DNA of 64,000 nucleotides, from assembly GCA_945859605.1 (NCBI GenBank), contig OX243811.1, positions 64,409,804 through 64,473,803 on the forward strand, read 5' to 3'. Under the pieces are notes generated by a model that saw only the letters and a list, made by a program, of their open reading frames with translations, had not been told where the DNA came from and did not search any database. The translations under genes and the position numbers were made by a program. This document shows, one piece after another, positions 55,381-64,000 of the stretch (its first letter is position 1; each line of letters starts with the position of its first letter). This DNA is from Lumbricus rubellus (Eukaryota; Annelida; Clitellata; Crassiclitellata; Lumbricidae).

Positions 55381-56993
55381 TGTTGTTGTGGTGGTGGTAG
55401 TAGTAGTAGTAGTAGTTGTTGTGGTGGTAGTAGTAGAAGTAGGCTAATAATAGCAGCAGTAGTAATACTATGCATTAGCAGTCGTATGACAATAAAGCAT
55501 TACTAGGAATATTTTTTCTTGAACTGTGAGATAGATTAACAAAAGTGCAAAAACTGTCACAACGGATAACGCTATACAACAACAAATAAGTTTTCACCTT
55601 CAAATATTTATATTTATTTTATATTTATTTGTGGTTTTATTAATATAATAATATTGTTTTCTTTTTATTTGCATTTTAGTAGATTATAGGCCTACGGCGA
55701 AATGACCTACAGACAGGCCTAGACGACTGTAGCGTGTAGGCTACAAACTACTAATTTTGCAAGTACATGTACAGCCCTGATTGTAATTTCAGCTTATCAC
55801 ATCTTCAGAGTCAACGCCGTATAAATTATAATCTATGCCAGTGGTTCCCAACCTTTTTTGACTTGAGGGCCACTTTTTCCAAGTTGGAGGACACGAGGGC
55901 CACTTTTTCTTAGTTGAAGAACCTTAGGGGGCCACAAGGTTAAAATTGTTTTAACTAAAAGCATATAAAATAATTGTTATAATTGATTGAAAATATAATG
56001 TTTGATGTTATTGATCAACGTTAAAATAAAATAATTTGTAATAAAAAATAATAATGTGTTCTTTCCTGTCCAAATTGTTAATTTTTCATACATTTTTCAT
56101 AATTGTTTGAGAGATGAGGGCCATTTTCTGAGGCCTGGCGGGCCATTTTCTGAGGCCTGGCGGGCCACTTTTGGCCCGCGGGCCACGGGTTGGGAACCGC
56201 TGATCTATGCCTATGGAGAAATAGTGCGTGGCAAAGTCTCCATCTTAGATAAAAGTTCTACTGCATTGTTATCGAGTTTCTATGCAAGTTGTGTTATTGT
56301 TTCTGCCAGAATAATAATTTTTTTTAATCTTCCGTAAATTAGAACAAGTTTCCCACTTGATAAGTCATCAAAATTTTATTCAAACATTGAAACTATCCAA
56401 CTTAAATCTTTCCTGGAGTACCAGTAAGTATTGTTAACTCACCTCAACATAATCATATGCACAGCTGTAGGCACTCGAGTAATAGACGTTTATATCGAGT
56501 ACTCGAATGGTAAGAGTAGTCGCCGTTGGAACGGATATGTATTGATAGCAGTCAGTTCCTCTTGAATAGTCATTTGGGTAATTTGGTGAGGTCACTAAAC
56601 TGGATGACGCAGTCAATGTCTGGCCACAGCCTGTTAGAAAACAATATTGGTGTGAACTGCAATGTTAGAATAATTTAGAATACTACAAAAAGTAGTAGTA
56701 GTAGTAGTTGTTGTTGTTATTGTAGTAGTAGAAGTAGTAGTAATAGTATAAGTAGTCGTAACTGTTTTTGCAGATACTATTGTAGTGATAGTAATAATAA
56801 TTATAATGATAATAATAATATTTATAATTATAATGATAATAATGATGACTTTAATAATAATAATAATAATACTAGTAATAATAATGATGATAATAATGAT
56901 GATAGTGGCAGAAGTAGTAGTAGGCTAATAATAGGAGTAGAAGTTTCAGTAGAAGTACTTGTGATAATAATGATTTTAGCAGAAGAATATAAC

Positions 56994-57034
<41 letters not shown>

Positions 57035-60000
57035 TAATAATAATAATAATAATAATAATGTTTTTATTCTGTTCTTAATTAATATTTAATATAATATAAT
57101 TAATATTTAAGTCCCTGAGGGATCCTAAATACCTCGGGGCGCTAAAAAAAATAATAATAATAATAACAATAATAATAATAATAATAATAATGTCTCATCT
57201 GGGATGCGACCGTAACAGACACCATGGCCGTTTCCTACCTACCGGATACAAGTCAAACGGCCGGTGTAGTGCGAAATACTATCCGGGCAACAAATACTAT
57301 CCGGCCACGCCCACTTCGTTGCCAGGATACAATCTCGCACGACATACGTGCGAAATCCAATCCGTTGACAAATATTATCCGGGTTGCTTTTCGAGGTTTA
57401 TCAGGAATAATTCGCTTGATGATGCATATAACTCGGTATGCAAAGAACTATTGTAATACATGCAATGCATGTAAGTGATATAATGGGATAGTCACATTGC
57501 GAGTGTGCAAATAAATGTGGGAAAACGTTATTCTTACGAACGAAGCGGTGTTAAGTCAGTAGGAACTTGTTTTCTATTTTTAGAATGGAAAATCCGTGTT
57601 CGAAATTGGATCGTTTATTAAGGAACTTCATGCACGAAACTAGGGTGTCGAACCATAGAAAATTTAAAATTTTATAATGCTTTTCAGATACATCTGTGTA
57701 ACTCCGTCACTGGTTGCACTCTGCAAATACCAGTCCCATGCCTGAGTAAAAAAAGGAGGGTGTCGCTAGTGAGCTTCGTTACCACAAGTGAGGCTTAACT
57801 GCAAATATTACCATATAATAATATAACATCTCTGCAGATTCTGTGAATAGAAACAGCTGCAACTAATTAATCACCTTGATCATCCATCCTCAAAACAACG
57901 TAACCTCTCGATCGGTTCTTCTCCATCAACCCTTAAATCTGGCAATTATTTAATACTGTTTACCACGTTATGGTTGCTTTACTATTCCTCGATCTGTAGG
58001 CTTAAACCAGGGATCTATGTGCGTCAAGTTAGCAAGCATATTGGGGTTGAGATTCGCCTACCATTTCGATTCGCGGGTGATCTCCCTAGAAGGCACAAAC
58101 GCCAAGCACGCGCGAACTGGTAATTTCCCTTGGTAAATTCACATATTTGGACTCTATCCATCCCAGAGCGCTTAATAGGACATATTAAACACCATCAGCA
58201 CTACCCAGAACAATAGTCGCGATTGCGTTTAAATCAGGGGTTCTCAACCGGTGTGTCGCGACACACTGGTGTGTCGCGACTTGACCGGCGGTGTGTCGCG
58301 TAAAAGTGGTGTGTCGCTGGTGTGTCGCGAAGAATTGGTGTGTCGCGAATTAATGATAATGATAATAAATTATCTTCGTTTCTTTTCCAAACTGACACAA
58401 CGCAGTAGGCCCATTATTACATGAAATAATCCTAAATAATATCAGTCTACTAAATTCTCAAAACACACGTCCGTTGTTCTTGCATTATACACTGAGTTAC
58501 TTTACCTATAGGTAGCCTAGTTTAAAAGTCTAGCGGATGACTGCAATGAGAATTTGTTGCACTCTATTTATCTATCTATTTTACCGCGGTTTTTAGTATA
58601 GTTAATTATTAGTTATGACGTTTATCTTCAACGGATCGGACATAGCTTAAGGCCTAGGCCTATGTAGGGCCCAGGCCTAAACACGTATGCATTATGTCTG
58701 TTAGAAAACTTTTACCCGTTAACCTAGGCTAAGTCAGCAATCGAAATGAAAAAATGTATCGTAAGAAAATGTAAATTTAGCGATCTTATGCCTATAAGTG
58801 ACGACGCTGAATCAGACTTTGACAGCAACAATATAATTAGCCTATTTTCATTTATTAAAAATGTCAGCAGTTTAGCATTTTAATTTAGAAGGATAAATAA
58901 GTTTGAGAACAAATTTGAAATAAATAGACATGTTTCACTTTGACACTTTATATTTTTACGACATTAACATAATTATGACGATTGAATGGTGTGTCGCCAA
59001 ATTTGATAGCAAGTTTAAGTGTGTCGCGGGACGAAAAAGGTTGAGACCCCCATCATTATTCCTATTGTAGCCTTCCAAATATCACATATTATCGACCGTG
59101 TATTTCAATCCATCAAATGAGCAAAGTTTGGCACTTCAAATGTAATACTCAGACCCTATCCATCCAATAACGCTTAACAAGGCTTTATAATCACCATCCG
59201 AACTACCTACCTAGACCAATAGTCGCTAGAGTGTTTAAATCATTATTGTCACTATTGTAGCTCTTCAAACTTCCCAAATTTTCGACCGTGTATTTGAATG
59301 TGTAAAAACGGACTTATGATTTAAACGCTCTAGCGACTATTTGTCTAGGTAGTTCTGATTGTGATTATTAAGCCCGGGGGCCAGGTAGCGCAATGGATAA
59401 CATGCTGGCGTAGAGTGGGGAGGTCACACCCGAAACGAATATGTATATCGCGAATCTCAATATCAATATGCCTGCTAACTTGACACACATCAGGGATCGC
59501 AGGTTACAAAGGCCTAATCTTCAGAATTTCTGACCAAAGTTTCGGAGACATTGCAACGCAATAAGATTGCAATAATGTCTCGTTCATGATAAATAAATAG
59601 ACTAAAGGTAGAGGGATTTCTAATTATGTAATATTATTTATGAAGATCCCGCATTCTGCTTTCCGCAACCAACTACAAGCAGCCCGGATCATATTTGTCA
59701 ACGAAAACGAGGCTGGGGCGTCTAACGTTGCTATCTGACGTCATTTGTCACGTGAACCAATGACAGAGAGTTTCGGATAGTATTTGTTGCCGGATAGTAT
59801 ATCGCACTACACCGGCGCCGCGGCAGAGAAGGCGTCGGTTCGCAAAATCGAGAAATACAACGAATTGTCATCCACATATTTTTTTGTCCCTTTGGCTTTC
59901 GAAACCATGGGTCCGATTAACAACGAAGGATTGATATTCCTTTCGGACCTGGGAAAAAAGCTAAGCACCATATCGGGGGAACCACGAGAAACAACATTTT

Positions 60001-63000
60001 TGTTCCAGCGTATCTCGCTGATGATACAACGATACAACGCAGTTGCTTTTAGGGGCACTTTCGCCGATCAGGATACGGAATATGAATAGGGCCGTTCCAG
60101 ACTGTGATTTTATATTAGGCGATAGATAAGTCCCTGAGGGATCCTGTATACCTCGAAGCAAAAAAAATAAAAATAAAAATAATAATAATAATAATAAAAT
60201 TCAAAAATAATAATAAATAATAATAAATTCCCTATAGCCTACATCTGTTTCAATTGCCATTAGTTATCACCTAGCGTACAATTAACAGTTTTTCCATTAA
60301 TTTTCAAAATACCAAAAGAACATACGCCTACCGGTTGTTGGAGGACGTGTAGTGTTTGTAGGACAATAGCAATAGTCGTAGGTGTAGTCCCAGGTGTAGT
60401 AACAGGGAGAGCTGCAAGGGGGAAGCGTAGTGGTCGGGCAGCGGCAGTATCTAACACCGTACGCATTGATGTCACTGACACAACCCGATGAACACCACAT
60501 CGGCGACTGAGTTGATCCCTGGCAATTGCAGAATTGATTTCCCCAATAGTCGGCGTCCAGGTAGCACCCATAGGAACAAGAGAGTGGGCTGGAAGTGGTT
60601 GGTGGACAGTTGCAATAGGGGTAGCCGAGCCAGTCAGTAGTTTGGTAGCAGCCAGAAGGACAAGGCCTGGCTGTAGTAGTATTTTGTGTCGAGCAACTGC
60701 AGATGGGGTATCCGTAGTAATCATATGAGAGTGAACAAGGAGGCATGCATCTGCTGGTTGTGGACCGGGTGGTTGTGTACAAAGAACCATATACAGGACA
60801 GTTGCAATGCCACGATGAATATGTTGATTCCAGTGAACAGCCAGTGATACATCGAGGACGGGGAGCCGGTGTAGGCTGAATGCTGGTCGTATCATTGGGA
60901 GGACATAGGCACATGTATCCGTATGCATTGGACCGCAGCGTACAGTGGTAGGCACATACTACAAGAGCAAAGAACCAAAATAATTCGCATTGCATAATTT
61001 TATGAAATAGAGCAATTTACCATATTTCAATCCTTTAAATGTTGTCAGGTGATTATGATGATGATGATCTTCGTTTAATTATACCTAGGTAAATGTAGCA
61101 CACTGACCGATTTAGATATCGGTATGGGAACTTGAGAACTGTAAAATTTATGGCGAAAGGTTGGGTTGTCGTCGACCTGATTTGTTTGAACCCAAATAAT
61201 CAAATTTGATATCTTTCCGCAAAACTTGGTTCTTTGTTTGCTAACATTGTACGTGTGACAGTTCAGTGCTTCAGATTTCTATCGTCCAAAATAATGCTGA
61301 CGGAACCCAGTAAGTTTGAGTCCGACTCTACCTTTAAGCTTGCAATGCATGTAGGCCTACGTATCATCATTCTCACTCTCTCCGACACCATCGTCATTGT
61401 CTTCAAGTGTCTGCCCAAATTAATTTCCTCCTGGATAACCTCATAAAGCGTATACCTGAATCCCTCTAAAGCTGGATTCATACCAATATGGAGAACAAGA
61501 AGTAATTCTATTTCCATCAACCTGGACTCCGCATCTGCATTCACTTATTCTCCGGTTCTCAACTATTGCGTGATTTCTGACCAGAGTCTCATCGTTTTTT
61601 TAAAATTCATGTCTATCAATGACCTTCTCAGTATTGAAAATCGATACATGTATGGTTCACGCCAAAATTAGATCACTGGAATAGTCTACTCTGTGAATCC
61701 AGCTTTAGAGGGATTCAGAGATACGCTTTATGAGGTCATAGTCTACTCTTTCTGTGACTAAGACATCACCCAACTAAGCCGTCTCCAAGTTATTCAGAAT
61801 GTCCTCACTGTCACTCTTCTACCCTAACCAACACTTTTCCGTCCTTCCGTCACCTCACCACTTAAATTTATAATCGTTTCACAGCCATACATGTAGTTGC
61901 CACGCCTCATTGGATAAAACTCTGTCACAGGTAGCCTGTTATCAATATTTAACCCACCCTATGAATTCGCCGAAACCGCCCTTCTAGCTACATCTTCACA
62001 GGTCTTTCACTCGTAATTGAACACGTTGCTTTTCATAAAACTTGTCCGGATTACTCATCTTTGCCTTCACCTCCATCGCCACTTCAATTCTAAACGTTGT
62101 TCGCCTTAGTCGTCCTGCCTGTCTCTCCGGATCTTCAGCTCCAGCTAGGCTATCGATTCTGATTTGATTAAGTACGCGTGAATTATACGGTGGATAAGCT
62201 GGCTCTTGCAGCTTGGCTTTATGGGCGCTGTATAAATCTCAAGTTTGCGACTACGATTAGGATCACGAGTACGACTGGCTGACTGTCATGAGCGTCGGAT
62301 AACAATTGCATATCGCATTGAAGGCAAACACGAATTGGTCTGTTTGTTTGTTTGTTTGTATGTGCACTTGTTATAGCGCCCCTTCAAGCTCTCTCTTTAC
62401 TCAGAGGCGCTCCCGATGCAGAGCGGACACTGCATCGGAGTTTCACGCCGAAGCGCTGAGCAATTGTAAGTGAAGGACTTGCCCAAGGTCCTTACGCGGG
62501 GAGGTGGATTCGAACCTCGGACCTTCCGGCTCCAAGGCAACGACGCCACCACTAGACCACCGCGCCCCACATGAATGGTCATTGTCTTGGAAAGAAGTAG
62601 GCTAAACGTTCGGCAGCTTACCAATTGGATTTGCTCGATAGCTGATTCTATAGCCACCGCCAGTTACGGAACCGTCCGTCTTGAATCGAATGATGACCTC
62701 AGAGCAAAGCGAAAATGTAAATGGGTTAAGGTCGGAACCTGTTCCACAGAATCTCGATGGAAGAGCCACAGAATGCGATCTGCAACTGAACTGTAGAATA
62801 CCAACAGAACAGAATTTCGATTCATATAATAAGTTTCTATGGGACGCTGTGATGTAACGCTATGTTCTGTGCAACCTTGTGACCGTAGGGCTGCAGTTCG
62901 GATCTGCTTTAAGCCACTGCGTCTTCTTCTTCACGTTCTCTGCCCTCAGACAGTTTCCTATGTCCAATAACGTCATTTTTAAGTAACAACATAGAACTAT

Positions 63001-63847
63001 AATAGTTGCTCATCCGTAATTGCTTGTGAGCATTTCACTATCTCATCATTGCAAGGTGGCTTTAAAGACAATGGAAATGTCTTCGGGCAGAGAACTCATC
63101 ATCATCATCATGCAATGTCGCAGTGTATAAAATAAATTATTATAAGCTTATTGTTGCGACATAGCCCTTTTAAGAAAGTAAGCGTGTATCTATCCTTATT
63201 TACAATAGCCGTTATTTATAATTTGGTGCATAGACTTCTTATCGTTCAAAGCTGAACGGCAATGACAAAGTGCACTGTCAGTCAGTTTCCTAGATGTAGG
63301 TCCTAATGAAATAAAACAAATCAAGCACACCATGGTTTAATATAATTATAATTTATGGCGTATGTCTAGGCCTACTATAGGCTAATATAATACTTAGTCC
63401 CACATGTATAATTATTGTGTAAGCTTATTCAATGTATTTTTCAAGGATGTTTATGACAATTTGATCAATTGTGATTCCTCTGGCCAAACCTGGCTTGCTT
63501 TTCTCCAAGTGTTCCTCTATTGCTTCATTCTGCTTTCCATCATTTTGGTGAAGACATTTTCCTGGAATGCTCTGTACAGGTCAGTGCCTCTTAATTGCAT
63601 GATAACGCAAGTTATCTGCTTTACAGTTAGAATACATGTGAACATTAGTTTGTCATCACCTCTACATAATCATAGCCGCAGCTCGAAGACTGTTCAGTGT
63701 TGATGTACTGGAATGTCAAGGAGGCTGAATTGAGGTCTGGAACATTCCACTTGTAGGTGCAGTTGAGACTGTGGTCGTAGTTTGAGGGATAATTTGGAGA
63801 ATAGATCATTCCATACGAGCCGTTGTATTGGGTCGTATTTCCACAAT
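45361..63847 (-). CDS. Multi-CUB type I membrane protein (last 9 exons; 5' end outside window)
   Basis: Exons in transcript order are 63847-63660, 62790-62622, 60958-60332, 56630-56443, 54365-53988, 51123-50970, 47075-46806, 46306-46248 and 45456-45361. All junctions are GT-AG, and the phases (0,1,1,0,0,1,1,0) join without a break into 708 codons plus stop. The order is CUB-1, a Cys-rich tandem-repeat exon, CUB-2, CUB-3, a transmembrane helix, and a cytoplasmic tail with a PPSY motif. CUB domains are extracellular beta-sandwich modules that often bind Ca2+ and protein partners. The protein is therefore likely a surface receptor or adhesion molecule, with the tail able to recruit WW-domain proteins such as Nedd4-type ligases. 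The signal peptide and further domains lie beyond base 64000. The introns are loaded with transposons. The gene family is not identified. Confidence 0.85.
45540..46020. mobile_element. Possible hAT-like MITE in a CUB-gene intron
   Basis: Left CAGGGGCGGATACAGG, right (inverted) CCAGGGGCGAAACCAGAGGG. The interior has GGCCAAAATTTCGGCC-type blocks. Target duplication not resolved. Confidence 0.4.
46248..46306 (-). CDS. CUB gene, cytoplasmic exon
   Basis: A 59-nt exon encoding SDARDSRQTEVGFTNPLVE. The acceptor has a pyrimidine tract, donor GTAGGA. Its reading phase fits both neighbours. Confidence 0.75.
46806..47075 (-). CDS. CUB gene, transmembrane exon
   Basis: A short extracellular stalk, then a hydrophobic helix (GAGIGGFVLIILIVVIVLVV) and the stop-transfer SFKRQAARR, giving a type I topology. 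The cytoplasmic side includes HLDELTVVCRSMNNGSG. Confidence 0.85.
48930..49150 (+). pseudogene. LINE reverse transcriptase C-terminus and hairpin tail (nested)
   Basis: A frame reads SLWNTLSPSTRYQLQTG and SVFLKTFFS, then CTGGGGGCGCCTCTGAACG...GTAGAGGCGCTTTAAAAAT. Same tail family as 10138. Confidence 0.7.
49276..49500 (+). mobile_element. Small MITE, copy 2
   Basis: Matches 25225-25450: GGGGTTAATCAACCATTGGC, ACAATTGTGTGTAGTAACAA and CTGTAATACTGTTTGGTTGG. It ends AACGCCATTG. Confidence 0.6.
50970..51123 (-). CDS. CUB gene, second half of CUB-3
   Basis: Encodes LTCQDGGENTRTVCG, FQCRTLQIWFRSN and NYRLNYY, the last strands of a CUB fold. Phase 0 acceptor at 51124, donor GTATCT (less usual) at 50964-50969. 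Confidence 0.78.
51400..51600 (-). mobile_element. Small MITE, copy 3 (inverted, truncated)
   Basis: ACACCAACCCAACAGTATTA, AAACAATTGTTTTTTTATAT and CCAATGGAGAGTTTTAACCC are the reverse complement of copy 1. Confidence 0.55.
52135..53795. repeat. Satellite of 160-196-bp units with AGGCCTA/GGGCTACT sub-repeats
   Basis: The anchor CAATACGGCTGCTAGG recurs at about 52337, 52517, 52713, 52876 (one mismatch), 53037, 53217, 53380, 53549 and 53718 (degenerate). Each unit carries a variable number of 20-bp AGGCCTACAGGGCTACTGGG modules plus a constant part with ACACCATCTGCACA and ACGAGTTTCCCGCCAACAAG. Confidence 0.9.
53892..53958. repeat. Two perfect palindromes CCCGAGTATACTCGGG
   Basis: A palindrome core at about 53895-53910 and again at about 53939-53954, embedded in AGCCCGAG...CTCGGGCTACAC. 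Close to the right terminus of the TTAA element; each could form a cruciform. Confidence 0.85.
53988..54365 (-). CDS. CUB gene, end of CUB-2 and start of CUB-3
   Basis: Begins ITGCDGSITQFC, includes NSRVTIRFHSHYYHTHTSYR and GFKLSYNSGF (end of CUB-2). SSGVISSPGYPNNFPG and FHYLS open CUB-3. Donor GTACGT. A TTAA-flanked transposon ends 12-18 bp beyond this donor. Confidence 0.85.
54540..55450. repeat. ~900-bp (GTA/GTG)n trinucleotide array
   Basis: Long runs of GTA and GTG triplets with GTT/GCA variants at the edges, in a CUB-gene intron. Poly-Val, poly-Leu/Pro and poly-Tyr/His frames are artefacts. Confidence 0.95.
55839..56202. mobile_element. Intact hAT-type MITE with perfect 8-bp target duplication
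   Basis: Ends CAGTGGTTCCCAACC and, inverted, CAGCGGTTCCCAACC. ATCTATGC at 55831-55838 and 56203-56210. 364 bp. Same family as the outer element at 34338-35825. Confidence 0.9.
56443..56630 (-). CDS. CUB gene, first half of CUB-2
   Basis: 188 nt, the same length as the first half of CUB-1. CGQTLTASSSLVTSPNYPND and CAYDYVE are the classic CUB entry and the Ca-site Y-D-Y-V-E region. Donor GTGAGT. Confidence 0.87.
56690..57060. repeat. (GTA)n / (AAT)n microsatellites
   Basis: Trinucleotide arrays in the intron between CUB exons 60332 and 56630. Confidence 0.9.
57108..57192 (+). mobile_element. Retroposon 3' tail AGTCCCTGAGGGATCCT plus (AAT)n
   Basis: AGTCCCTGAGGGATCCT then ATACCTCGGGGC and an (AAT)n run. 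The same tail ends the LINE relic at 60130-60200, and a partial one is at 46727-46760. Confidence 0.6.
57200..57490 (-). repeat. Fragment related to the 5' flank of the 59.8-kb LINE relic
   Basis: The inverted form of GGATAGTATTTGTTGCCGGA (59778-59800) occurs at 57268-57300. Frames of 84-88 codons cross it but carry no known motif. Confidence 0.4.
57695..57800 (+). repeat. SINE-like body/tail copy
   Basis: AACTCCGTCACTGGTTGCAC, AGGAGGGTGTCGCTAGTG and a decayed tail; same family as 3648-3765. Confidence 0.55.
58010..59505. mobile_element. Degenerate long-TIR (foldback-like) element
   Basis: The segment at 58012-58058 (GTGCGTCAAGTTAGCAAGC) is inverted at 59452-59500. A second inverted block lies at about 58160-58232 versus 59310-59375 (AATAGTCGC...GTTTAAAT). 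A direct partial copy of the left inner arm is at 59155-59290. Confidence 0.5.
58235..59052. mobile_element. hAT-type element with GTGTGTCGCG subterminal repeats (nested)
   Basis: Left CAGGGGTTCTCAACC followed by several GTGTGTCGCGA units. Right end, inverted, GGGGTCTCAACCTTTTTCG. Same family as 34430-35601. The uninterrupted paralogous site is GTTTAAATCATTATT at 59234-59248. No clean 8-bp duplication remains. Confidence 0.65.
59780..60205 (+). pseudogene. C-terminal relic of a retrotransposon ORF with (AAT)n tail
   Basis: A frame ending at 60089 reads KYNELSSTYFFVPLAFETMG, FLSDLGKKLSTISGEPRE and FLFQRISLMIQRYNAVAF. These blocks recur, in my recollection, at the C-termini of LINE-type reverse transcriptase proteins of marine invertebrates. 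After the stop comes AGTCCCTGAGGGATCCT and an A/AAT-rich tail. Truncated, no RT core. Confidence 0.55.
60332..60958 (-). CDS. CUB gene, Cys-rich tandem-repeat exon
   Basis: A 627-nt exon with at least six units of about 27-33 residues. Pattern: C-x3-C, x9-11 with an aromatic/Gly pair, C-x-C-P/Q/S, then a Thr/Pro/Ser linker. Examples: CPSGCYQTTDWLGYPYCNCP and CSYGCYLDADYWGNQFCNCQ. The paired cysteines suggest small disulfide-stabilised beads; the Thr-rich linkers suggest O-glycosylation. No domain family known to me fits exactly. A 231-codon frame in another register is a shadow. Confidence 0.85.
61438..61736. repeat. Inverted repeat with ~42-bp arms
   Basis: Arm 61438-61482 (CATAAAGCGTATACCTGAAT) is inverted at 61694-61736 with few mismatches; spacer about 210 bp. 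Confidence 0.75.
61740..62250 (+). pseudogene. Degenerate LINE C-terminal relic
   Basis: QLSRLQVIQN at about 61772-61801 matches the LINE block before the RT C-terminus. The segment ends with GGGCGCTGTATAAAT near 62228-62242, the hairpin-tail motif. Many stops. Confidence 0.5.
62339..62568 (-). mobile_element. tRNA-derived SINE with LINE-shared hairpin tail
   Basis: The minus strand starts GGGGCGCGGTGGTCTAGTGG (box A) and has GAGGTTCGAATCC (box B). Then GACCTTGGGCAAGTCCTTC, similar to the central segment of CORE/MIR-like SINEs. It ends GGGAGCGCCTCTGAG...GGGGCGCTATAACAAG plus (CAAA)n. The flanks GAATTGGTC/GAATGGTC are a possible imperfect target duplication. In the intron between CUB exons 62622 and 60958. 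Confidence 0.8.
62622..62790 (-). CDS. CUB gene, second half of CUB-1
   Basis: Encodes FSCRSHSVALPSRFCGTG, then EVIIRFKTDGSVTGGGYRIS, closing strands of a CUB domain. Acceptor after a pyrimidine tract, donor GTAAGC. Confidence 0.83.
62800..63650. other. CUB-gene intron, nothing recognised
   Basis: A CATCATCATCATCA run at about 63098-63112. Otherwise no motif. Confidence 0.4.
63660..63847 (-). CDS. CUB gene, first half of CUB-1 (most 5' exon in window)
   Basis: Encodes DCGNTTQYNGSYGMIYSPNY and CGYDYVE, with a 188-nt length. The acceptor TTGTACAG lies at 63848-63855; the preceding exon is outside the window or further upstream. Confidence 0.85.
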
Positions 63848-64000
63848 CTGTACAACCAATATATTTAGAGTTAGGATCTCACTTGATGTGTTCTGATTTT
63901 TTTTCTTAAGTGACCAATTCTTTAGTGCCGTATGATATTGTATATTCAATAGTATTCTACCCTTATACTCCAAATTTAACTGAGCAGTGAGCATTCTAAT

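Noticed and set aside
54573..55475. Poly-Val (184 codons) and Leu/Pro/Tyr/His (216 codons) frames
   Set aside because: Products of the (GTA/GTG)n microsatellite.
60260..60955. 231-codon minus-strand frame overlapping the Cys-rich exon
   Set aside because: The other frame has the regular cysteine pattern and phase-matching splice sites; this one is its shadow.
62500..62568. Functional tRNA gene
   Set aside because: tRNA-like only as the head of a SINE that continues into a body, tail and (CAAA)n.

Overview
The window is eukaryotic DNA. It has split genes with GT-AG introns, TATA/initiator promoters, AATAAA signals, microsatellites and many animal-type transposons. It most likely comes from a marine invertebrate. 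An echinoderm or another invertebrate deuterostome is my best guess, based on a Gmr1-type LTR retrotransposon, CUB-rich membrane proteins and a genome littered with the octamer TAGGCCTA. The species cannot be fixed from sequence alone.

Three blocks of host genes are visible. (1) Bases 1-909 (+) are the 3' coding part of a family-92 glycosyltransferase. (2) Bases 6.2-42.3 kb (+) hold four tandem genes of the fatty-acid-binding-protein (intracellular lipid-binding protein) family, called A to D here: A 6245-8234, B 12346-15213, C 30643-33230, D 38886-42321. Each has four exons of 70, 209, 105 and 51 nt with identical phases and encodes 144 residues. A and B form one pair with near-identical promoters. 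C and D form a second, more similar pair that also shares upstream and 3'UTR blocks. (3) Bases 45.4-63.8 kb (-) hold the last nine exons of a type I membrane protein: a CUB domain, a Cys-rich tandem-repeat exon, two more CUB domains, a transmembrane helix and a short tail with PPSY. Its 5' end lies beyond the window.

The rest is mostly mobile DNA. The key element is a complete 7.1-kb LTR retrotransposon at 18078-25152 (-). Its 520-bp LTRs look identical, it has a 5-bp target duplication and a tRNA-Leu primer site, and one 1861-codon gag-pol frame places integrase BEFORE reverse transcriptase. That is the Gmr1 arrangement: a Ty3/gypsy-type polymerase in Ty1/copia order. Other elements are a mariner-like foldback with 440-bp arms beside gene B; a hAT-type element nested in another hAT-type element (34.3-35.8 kb); a CR1/jockey-type LINE split by a 2.08-kb terminal-inverted-repeat element (47.6-50.7 kb); a TTAA-flanked element filled with a 160-196-bp satellite (51.9-54.0 kb) ending 12 bp from a splice donor; several LINE 3' ends; and tRNA-derived SINEs, one of which shares its 3' tail with the local LINEs.

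Functionally, the four lipid-binding proteins probably act as cytosolic carriers in the same tissue or as a graded expression set. The CUB protein is a surface receptor or adhesion molecule with a WW-binding tail. No operon, rRNA, intact tRNA gene or CRISPR is visible.
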